Positions 57,501 through 64,000 of a DNA stretch of 64,000 bases are shown one piece after another. Under the pieces are notes generated by a model that was not told the origin of the DNA, made no database searches, and worked only from the letters and a program-made list of their open reading frames with translations. Numbering within the stretch: position 1 is the first letter of the stretch; the number at the start of each line of letters is the position of its first letter. The translations under genes and the position numbers were made by a program. This DNA is from Diphasiastrum complanatum (lineage: Eukaryota; Streptophyta; Lycopodiopsida; Lycopodiales; Lycopodiaceae): positions 24,214,097 through 24,278,096 of the forward strand of contig CM055112.1 in the NCBI GenBank assembly GCA_029204225.1, in the 5' to 3' direction.

Positions 57501-58828
57501 ATTATAAACTGAGTACTCTTATGTAGTATTTACTTGATAAATTAAAAGCTTAATTTCAAGTTACAAAATTCAATGAGGTAAACTTGCTGCAGTATTGTTC
57601 TGTGTAATAAAGTAAAATTTAATGCTAGCAGAGCCAAATAGAAAATATACCGTGCTAATATCTAGAGATGCACGCAGCTTTGATGTTGAGCAAAAAAGAA
57701 TTTCAAACCAGATATGAGTGACGAACATACCTTCACAAGTGCTGCACCAAATTTATATGCATTTACTACCTGCAGGCATGTGAATAAACTTCAATGCATG
57801 TCAGGTACGTGCTTGTGGAGTTTCATAAGTTAAGCTGGATCTGACTGAAAGTACCAGGCAAACCCATGTTTTCTTATTGTCTTCAAAAGGTGGTTCCATA
57901 TAATGAATGTTTCTTGTCCAATTCAAATCGGACCGATTCAGCCGATTCGAATCGGCCATCCGGCAACTGAATCGGAGAATTGGACTCAGGGTTCTTGAAA
58001 TTGTAAATCTCTTTGTTTTTCTGGTAACCATGCATGAATATGAAGATTTAGATTCTAGAATAGGCTGTACAATGTAAATTAAGCATTTCTCCTTGGAATT
58101 TCTCTCTTCTTTTAAATTCTCTCCCGGCTGTCCTCTCAAGCGAATCGGGCTCGGTTCATTTTCCATCAGACCGATTTTGTCCTCAGCCAGTTCGAATCAT
58201 CCAATTCAATAACAGTTTGGAATCGCCGATTCGATGGCTTCGAATCGGAAATTCGTGCAACATTACTCCCATAAGCAGAAATAGAAGTACACAACATTTT
58301 GCATATCAACAAGTCACATGAAAAGATCTTGCCATGATCAGAGGTTAGGTTATCATCTGCATACCTCAGTAAGTGTCATAGCACCAGGGACAAAGAGCAC
58401 AGGACAGTCATTATGTGCTTGGACTATTTCCTGCATAAAGGATTAGAAGAGACCCATAAAGACACGTTGGACATTGCAAGTCATGGCAAGAGACCAAAAT
58501 TAAGAACTAGCAAGAGACCACATACGAAAGACTAAACAACCTTGGTTGTGACAGGGCTCATGAGAAACCTTGCACCTGCAGATCTTGCTTCATAAGCCTC
58601 CCGCATGGTCAGAACAGTTCCAGCCTACACCAAGAAACAGTGTATGGTTTTACAGATGTTTGTAGGAGAGAGTACATACCTTGGAATTTAGATGAAGATA
58701 GGATTCCTTTCTATAACATTCAAAGCATTAAAAAAAGAGACCAGAATTGAAGGAGACTAGCATATTGTTCAAAGTCAACTTACACCAATAATTGCCAACG
58801 GATATTCGTGGACAAGAGCTTTGATAAC
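53717..58828 (-). CDS. KHG/KDPG aldolase-like protein, six 3' exons
   Basis: Class I aldolase family that splits 2-keto-3-deoxy-6-phosphogluconate (and related 2-keto-4-hydroxy acids) to pyruvate plus glyceraldehyde 3-phosphate. Exons on the minus strand: 58784-58828, 58541-58624, 58365-58430, 57731-57769, 54011-54118, 53717-53902; all introns are GT-AG and phase 0. The joined text runs [12 protein letters not shown] / [17 protein letters not shown] / FLMSPVTTK / [10 protein letters not shown] / GAALVK-LYPVT / [11 protein letters not shown] / [10 protein letters not shown] / [16 protein letters not shown]. The Lys in ALVK-LYPV corresponds to the Schiff-base Lys of Eda (KFFPA). About 175 residues are visible; bacterial enzymes have ~210, so the N-terminal ~50 residues, including the Glu of the E-hT motif, and any transit peptide are missing from view. 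Substrate is inferred from family only. Confidence 0.88.
54011..54118 (-). CDS. Aldolase-like exon e
   Basis: 36 codons, [35 protein letters not shown]; phosphate-binding glycine segment (GG). Acceptor GTTTAG, donor TTT|GTGAGT. The 3.6-kb intron before it holds a copia fragment, a LINE fragment and element E. Confidence 0.88.
54523..54565. repeat. (CT)n microsatellite
   Basis: Pure CT tract in the aldolase-like intron. Confidence 0.97.
54945..56245 (+). mobile_element. Ty1/copia RT-RNase H fragment
   Basis: Opposite strand to the host gene. [22 protein letters not shown] (about 54960), [48 protein letters not shown] (catalytic YVDD, 55300), [24 protein letters not shown]. RNase [23 protein letters not shown], then [18 protein letters not shown] with TAG where Gln is usual, and [29 protein letters not shown]. 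At least three frame or stop breaks. Gag, protease, integrase and both LTRs are absent, so this is a truncated copy. Confidence 0.9.
56250..56600 (-). mobile_element. LINE-E, short 3'-region fragment
   Basis: The minus strand matches the C-terminal part of the LINE-A to LINE-D family: [62 protein letters not shown]. Both ends are truncated and it abuts the end of the copia fragment. It has no tail. Confidence 0.8.
56655..56815. repeat. Palindrome-rich element E (GGGAAC/GTTCCC words)
   Basis: GCACGTTCCCACC, GGGAACATTCCC, CCTGGGAACGCC, GTGGGAACGTGGGGAACGTGTTCCC and GGGAACGTGTTCCC (56799-56812) packed into 160 bp, with an AT-rich left flank. It is intronic to the aldolase-like gene and non-coding. 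Confidence 0.7.
57731..57769 (-). CDS. Aldolase-like exon d with catalytic lysine
   Basis: 13 codons, [13 protein letters not shown]; the final Lys aligns with the Schiff-base residue. Donor AAG|GTATGT. Confidence 0.88.
57915..58260. repeat. Foldback-like element F (GATTCG/CGAATC words)
   Basis: The left arm (57918-57990) has AATCGGACCGATT and the perfect 16-bp palindrome GCCGATTCGAATCGGC (57941-57956). The right arm (58165-58255) has CAGTTCGAATCATCC, GGAATCGCCGATTCGATGG and CTTCGAATCGGAAATTCG. An interior of about 180 bp lacks the words. It lies in the intron between aldolase-like exons c and d. Confidence 0.75.
58365..58430 (-). CDS. Aldolase-like exon c
   Basis: 22 codons, [22 protein letters not shown], containing the PGxMTxxE substrate-loop motif. 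Confidence 0.9.
58541..58624 (-). CDS. Aldolase-like exon b
   Basis: 28 codons, [23 protein letters not shown]; this is the G-AGTVL...GAxFxxSP core of the family. Donor AAG|GTTGTT. Confidence 0.9.
58784..58828 (-). CDS. Aldolase-like exon a (first seen)
   Basis: 15 codons, [15 protein letters not shown]; acceptor GTGACAG, donor GGT|GTAAGT. The preceding exon was not found up to 64000. Confidence 0.85.
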
Positions 58829-60605
58829 CTGTCACATTCACAAGAATTTGAACCCAATGAGCTGCATATCGAGTTCTTTTGCCTTGTTAAATCAAACATA
58901 ATCATTGGATAGCTGTGCATGGAGCTTCTAGTTTGAGATAGTCTCTTATTTATGATTGTAGACCATAACTGCATGTGCATGAATGAATGTTCATGTAGAG
59001 TATCCGGCCAAAGAATAGAGCTTACCATGACGGTACATAAGGAGTAGGAAGGGTTCTTGAATGACCCATTCACCAGGAGGTAAGTATTATTACTAAAAGG
59101 TATGCACAACTGTGGTGCATAGCTAGAGCTAGAGTGAGGCTCAATCATCTTGCCATTGATAATAGTGTATGGAAAACTAATATCATGTCAAATTCTTGCT
59201 CAAAGTAAAAATGTTCATAGCTTTAGGTGGTGTGAATTAGTACAAATGGAGGAGTGAAGGTCATTAAGCCTAATAACAACATCAAACTATTTCATTAGTG
59301 CCAATTGAGTATTTAAAGTCCTCACTCGAAGAAAGTTTGTGATTGATCTAGGTCATAAGTTTCATAACTAGGTGGCTGGGTGGTAAGTCAAGCCATATGA
59401 GGATTTGTTCAAGTACCAACAGTTTGTAGTTGATGATTTTGGGGTACAAAAGTCGGTATCCAAGCCAACATGTGCAAAGATCCAAGCGAACAATTTCTAT
59501 TCAATTCTTTATGCTAGTTATTCAAGTTGAAAAGAGCTGATTTGTTGCTAGTAATAAGATTTTAAGCTACAATTTAGCATGAGGTAGGCATGGATATATC
59601 AATTAAGGGAGAATTTCTCGAATTCTTGTTTATAGCAACTATAAATCGAAGTCTCTTAGTTGCAAGTTACATTTTATATCTCTCAAGGTAGTATGCAGAA
59701 CACACATTGATTTATGCAAAATTTGTGATTCTCTAGGCTAGTATGTGAAGACTCTATACATTCTGCTATGCTATTCTCGTGATCTTGAAGTAGGAGCTGA
59801 TTTAGTTCGAGGACATGGATACTCGTGTTCGCCAAGAAAAAAGACATGGCTACTTGCGCTCCTCAAGAAAAGACATTTTCTAAACGATCTTGTTGGATAG
59901 AAAGATGGATGAGAGAATAAGAATACCTAAAACAATTAGAGCATTCCCTACTTTGCTTTTATAATACATGAATTTGTAAGAGAGAAAATCTTACATAGTT
60001 GGATTTAGCCTATCATAGTAAATTAAGGCGCCCTCCCACGAGGTTAGGAATTGGATTGTTAGCATGGTTGCATTCAAACGCGTTTGAGACGTGGAGTTTT
60101 GGAAGCCAAATTTTTTTGGGGGCCTACCCCTCCAAATGGGGTCGTAGGGCCCATCTACCTAAAAAACGACCTACACTAAGCTACCACGAGGCTGGGACAG
60201 CTCAACCACGCCTCATAACTCCTTCACTAACTGCTCCTTCATCGTGGAGAAGAAATGCGCCCTCCTCCATTTCTTGGTAGCATCAGATCAGATTTTTGAA
60301 GCTTGGTTGAGGAGATACAAGCAGCAGGTGCAAAAAAATTGGTTTTGAGGACACTTCAAAGAATCAATCAGTTCTCTTTGGTTACTGATCAAATTCAGCT
60401 GAGATTTGGAGGCAGTCTTCTAGACTGTAGGGCGCCCCATCCTAGCCATTCACATCACCATCTGCTTGGCCAGATTTGTTGTGAAGAGCAGTTGCAGGTT
60501 TTGGGCTTTTTGCACAATTTTCAGATCTGAACCTCACAATTTTGTCAATTTTCAGAATGCCTGATCACTGGGGAAGCTGGTAAGCAAGGGAAGGGTGGTG
60601 AAGGC
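58829..60605. other. Upstream intron or flank of the aldolase-like gene
   Basis: No exon encoding the expected E-T-PG segment was recognised. At 60074-60087 the perfect palindrome TCAAACGCGTTTGA lies some 530 bp before the hAT-2 coding region and may belong to its 5' terminal part. Otherwise AT-rich and unremarkable. Confidence 0.45.
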
Positions 60606-61808
60606 ATGAAACAGATGAAATGTCGTTATTGTGAACATCATTATCAAGGGGGGCCTCAACGAATTGTGTCACATTTGCTTGGGACAGGGGGATGTAAAGT
60701 GGATAAATGTGAGAAAGCACCTGTCAACGTGGTGCAAGCATTGAGATTGCAATATCCAGATGCCAGTAGCAATGAGGACCAAGTTCATGAGATGGAGAAT
60801 AGTCAATCCATGGATGCTTCTACAGGGCCTACACGTAAGAGAGGTCGAGCTGCAAATAGTGCTGATTTGACAGCTGCATGGGCCTTAGAAAAGAGAAACG
60901 AATTTCGGATTGCTTGCAGGAAATTTTTTTATGCAAATGCAATTCCTTTCAATGTAGTCAAGAGCATATATTTTCAAGATATGTTGAGAACTGCAGGAGA
61001 GGCGAGGGAGCTGCAAATGGTAAAGGATAAGTGGGTAAAATATGGGTGCACGATTGTGTGTGATGGTTGCTCTGACACACGTAGACGACCTATCATTAAC
61101 TTTGTTGCTACTAGTATCTATGGTTCCATCTTTTTATGCAGTGTGAATGCTAGTGGTTTGGAAAAATCAGGCTTGTATATCTATGAACATTCAAAAGAAA
61201 TCATTGGCAAGGTAGGAGAGCACAATGTGGTACAAGTTGTAATGGATAATGCCAGCAATTGTTTGCGTGCTGGTGAGATGCTAGAGGAGGAGTATCCGAA
61301 GATTTTTTCACACGTTGCACTTGCCATTGTCTGGATTTGCTGTTTGAGGACATTGGAGCACTAGATTGGGTGGCTCCTGTTTTGCAAAAGGCACGGAGAA
61401 TAGTGACTTTCATCACAGGTCATCAGAGGGTGCTAGGTGTTTTTTGAAAAGTGAGCAAACGTGAGCTTTTGAAGCCGGCACAAACACGCTTTGGCTACAT
61501 CTACATTGTGCTTGCAAATCTCTTGCGGGTAAAAGTTGCCCTTAGGCGGTTGGTGGTCCATGAGGAGTGGCATAACTTGAAGTCCGCATCAACTGAGGTA
61601 GGGAGAGACATTGAGCATACAATACTTGGTCCATTATTTTGGGAGGAGGCATAGAATATTGTGAAACTATGCAAGCCCATCCTTAAGTCGTTACGAGTTG
61701 TTGATAGAGAGGGAGCCACCATGGGATTTATCTATGAGCTGATGGACCGGATGGTTGAGGGAATACGGTCATGTACCTCTTTTGATGCCGATCGAATACG
61801 TGTGATAG
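60606..61808 (+). pseudogene. hAT-2, BED/DUF659-type hAT transposase, truncated by LTR-3
   Basis: Starts MKQMKCRYCEHHYQGGPQRIVSHLLG with a BED zinc finger (CxxC..H), then an N-terminal helical segment (CRKFFYANAIPFNVVKSIYF), a DUF659 core (GCTIVCDGCSDTRRRPIINF, VVQVVMDNASNCLRAGEMLEEEYPKIF) and, after a frameshift near 61305, text where the WTPCxAHCIDL box belongs. A further frame has KPAQTRFGYIYIVLANLLRVK, and another has VDREGATMGFIYELMDRM. The frame is cut at 61809 by an LTR, and the C-terminal dimerisation domain is not in the window. Same family type as hAT-1 but a different sequence. There is a stop at 61652 (EEA*NIVKL). Confidence 0.85.
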
Positions 61809-62356
61809 TGTTACGTACCCATAAGGGTACACAACAGGAAACTTCAGGTGACGATCTCAGTTATGGGACGGAACGCTGATCTGGAGCTATAGGTCTTTTG
61901 GGTGCCACGTGTCAATGTCTCATTGGCACGCGGTGACTCGTTGTTATGGACCCGCGTCAGTGTGCACAACTGCCGCGTGTCGTTAGTCATGCGTGACTCC
62001 TATGGAGGGAGATGACCCACCTGGACTATGTATATAGAGGGGGATCTCCATGAGCTGGGTATTCATTCTCTCTTGGAGAATGAAGAGCTCTTCCACTGGT
62101 GGTCAGGTCAGGACGAGTATCTAGGCCTCAGGATGTAGGTAGGTAAGGGTCGAGGGTAATCTATGGTGGTATGGGACACCATGGCTTACTTGAGACCCGA
62201 GCTTGCTTGATGGTGGTCTGTAGCTCCAGTGCACGGGGGTGAGTTTATAAGTACGTCAAAAAAAATCTGCAGTACCTCTATGGTTGGGTGGTAACGTAGC
62301 GTTCGTCACTTGTTTGTACTTTAGCAATGACCGGCATGACGATGGGGATTCTAACA
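61809..62356 (+). repeat. LTR-3 5' LTR
   Basis: TGTTACGTACCC ... GGATTCTAACA with TG...CA ends. It contains GCCACGTGTCA and GCGTGTCG G-box-like motifs (about 61906, 61974) and TATGTATATAGAGG near 62026, a likely TATA element. Confidence 0.85.
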
Positions 62357-62357
62357 G

Positions 62358-62371
62358 TTGGTATCAGAGCC
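62358..62371 (+). promoter_or_regulatory. LTR-3 primer-binding site (tRNA-Met)
   Basis: TTGGTATCAGAGCC, two bases after the LTR end. Confidence 0.9.
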
Positions 62372-63886
62372 ACCGATCATTGTGAATAAGGTGCAATCGC
62401 TCTAACTTATGTTATTGGTTGGTTTAAGCTTTTAGCTGATGTTTTTAAATGCTTAGTTGATTTCGTTGAATCGATCTGAACAACTTTGCTTTTTGGTTCG
62501 TCTCAATCTGAGGTCGTTTTGATTGAAAACGAACCACCTTTGCTAGCTACGGTGGTAGTAGTCGGTTTCTTTTGAATGTTTTACGTTTTTTTGAAACTTC
62601 AAAAACCGATTTCGTTTTTGGCCTTATTTTGAGCTTTGGAAGTCGCAATTTTTTTTTGTTTACAAATTTTTTCTTTGTTACAAAAAAATTTGCCAAAAAA
62701 AAAAAATTCCTCGGGCACCCGCGCGTCCGCGCGGATCTGCGCGCCTGCCTGCTGGTTTCCGTACCGCCCACTATCAGATCTCTCTATGCCTTTTTCTAGG
62801 CAGCCGCTGTAGTTTGCGGGACTCCCACACATCTACTTACTGGAGGAGCTTTCTTTATGTATAATAATTACTCTTTACAGATTCCTTAACTCTTGGTTGT
62901 AAAGGATTTTGTGTACCTTAAAAGTACAATACACCTGGATACGTTGAGGAAGTTTGCAAAGGCTAAAAAGGCTTTGCTTTTCTCAACGTAGGTTGCAAAG
63001 CCTTGTTTAGTCAACGTAAACTTTGAACTTGATTGCAACCTATTTGTACTTGTAAAGTACATAGTAAACTTTGAAACTTTGTTTCAAAGTTTTTATTGCT
63101 TAGCTTTTAATCTAAAAGTTATTCTAGTTTACAAAGTTTTTATACTAAGTTATAAAACTTAGTCTCAAAGTTTGTAAATAGAAGCTTTTGTAAACCTTGA
63201 ATTTCCTTCAACTAAATTTTGAAGAAAAGGAGGGAGAAATAAAACAAAAGTACACAGTTGTACTTGCAGGCTGTACCTACTGCAAGAACAGACCTGTGTA
63301 CCCTTTTTCTTGTTTTTCTTAGCCTCTTTCTTGGGGTTAATCCTCCTCTTTGTAATCTTCCACCTACACACCAAGAAAAATTGGTAAATCCTTCATCCTT
63401 TTCTCTTTTGGGGAGGAAAATTGATGTTTTTTCCTCTACCTCCTCCTCATGAACGTACAGTTGTACCTGCACTTTCTCCTTTGCCTAAGGACAAGTCTTA
63501 GAGGAGATTTAGGTGTATCTTTAGGCCATAAGGCCATGAGGTCAAGGCGGTGACCCAAAAGTTGGGTGGGGACGTGACCCAAGTGACCCTTGGGTGAGGT
63601 GGCGTAAAGAGGGTGGTGGCCATGTGAGTTGAGGGTAGGTGGACCCCATAAGGGGATGCCACTTGTTTTAGGTGCCCATGTGCTTGCTAGGTGGCGACCA
63701 TAAGGCCCGCCACCCGGCAAGGCTTTTTTAAGAAGGAAAAGAAGTGGGATGGGGGGTACAGGCTCTATTTCCATCATTGAGGTGCTTGTTGTGGCTTAGT
63801 TTCCTTGAGTAGTGGTCTCAAGTTCTCTAACTCCTTTTGTTGCGAAGCCCTTGCAGTTTTTTCTTTGCCTTCTTCCTTAGTTTGCC
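62372..63886 (+). other. LTR-3 leader
   Basis: Non-coding leader. 62960-63170 contains overlapping near-repeats of CAAAGCCTTG / AAACTTTG / CAAAGTTT that could fold into hairpins. There is a T-rich/A-rich tract at 62640-62706. No domain was recognised in its short frames. Confidence 0.6.
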
Positions 63887-64000
63887 ATGGGCCCTGTTAT
63901 ACCCTCGGGTGAAGGACCGTCTTCACCACCTCCTCCTCCTGATGTAGACACTAACCAGCTTGTTCAGGCCCTAAATATGCTACAAAATCAAATTTTAGAA
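63887..64000 (+). CDS. Putative LTR-3 gag N-terminus (cut by window end)
   Basis: ATG at 63887 opens 38 codons to the window edge: MGPVIPSGEGPSSPPPPDVD then a Gln/Leu-rich helix (NQLVQALNMLQNQILE). Its position after the leader and its composition resemble plant gag N-termini. The conserved gag core would lie beyond 64000. Confidence 0.55.
   Translation, partial: MGPVIPSGEGPSSPPPPPDVDTNQLVQALNMLQNQILE

Larger units (their letters stand above)
61809..64000 (+). mobile_element. LTR-3 retrotransposon, 5' part, inserted in hAT-2
   Basis: A 548-bp LTR is followed by a tRNA-Met-type primer site, a 1.5-kb leader and the start of a gag-like frame at 63887 that runs off the window. The LTR interrupts the hAT-2 transposase frame, so this is the younger insertion. 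Superfamily cannot be assigned from the visible part; the TGTTACG start resembles gypsy-1. Confidence 0.8.

Noticed and set aside
1-64000. CRISPR arrays, bacterial operons, rRNA or tRNA genes
   Set aside because: No regularly spaced repeats of CRISPR type, no rRNA core sequences, and no cloverleaf recognised by eye; primer sites are tRNA-complementary only.

Overview
This window is nuclear DNA of a land plant with a large, repeat-rich genome. The evidence is a MET1-type DNA methyltransferase gene with long spliced introns, a second spliced gene of the KDPG-aldolase family, and dense plant-style retrotransposons whose primer-binding sites match initiator tRNA-Met (TGGTATCAGAGC). Multi-kilobase introns filled with transposons and LINEs unlike the common angiosperm L1 suggest a fern, lycophyte or gymnosperm rather than a compact flowering-plant genome, but the species cannot be named from the sequence. 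There is no bacterial-style operon, CRISPR array, rRNA or recognisable tRNA.

Layout. 1-1280 has no recognisable gene. 1285-17490 is a run of mobile elements: LINE-A, LINE-B and LINE-C lie head to tail, each starting at the pyrimidine microsatellite tail of the one before. They are followed by a Ty3/gypsy chromovirus-type element (gypsy-1, 9641-14379) and LINE-D. 17507-32494 (minus strand) holds seven exons of a MET1/DNMT1 cytosine-5 methyltransferase, covering replication-foci (RFTS) domains, BAH domains and methyltransferase motifs I, IV, VI and VIII. The gene is not finished: its last exons (target-recognition region, motifs IX-X) are not seen, so the intron starting at 17506 must run through the LINE/gypsy block and beyond the window, or the gene is truncated. 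Its 8.4-kb intron (19380-27824) carries a BED/DUF659 hAT transposase, several palindrome-rich foldback elements and a gypsy integrase scrap. Three imperfect ~205-bp repeats lie just upstream of the first coding exon.

33113-36879 is gene-poor. 36880-43746 is a decayed gypsy element (gypsy-2). 44390-46098 (minus) is a gag-type ORF. 47254-52543 is a 5.3-kb structure with ~0.76-kb inverted arms around an unrecognised, broken ORF. 53717-58828 (minus) contains six exons of a KHG/KDPG aldolase-like gene whose introns hold a copia fragment, a LINE fragment and two more palindrome-rich elements; its 5' exons were not found. 60606-61808 is a second hAT transposase, interrupted by the 5' LTR (61809-62356) of a third LTR retrotransposon whose gag ORF begins at 63887 and runs off the window.

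The two cellular genes are not functionally connected by anything visible. What links the window is transposon biology: a gene for the enzyme that maintains DNA methylation is itself packed with transposons, and several of those elements carry nonsense codons best explained by C-to-T decay at CAG, CAA and CGA codons, as expected from deamination of methylated cytosine. The most unusual signals are the LINE array at (CT)n/(TTTC)n tracts, a twin-primed LINE inversion, and intronic cassettes each built from its own private palindromic word.
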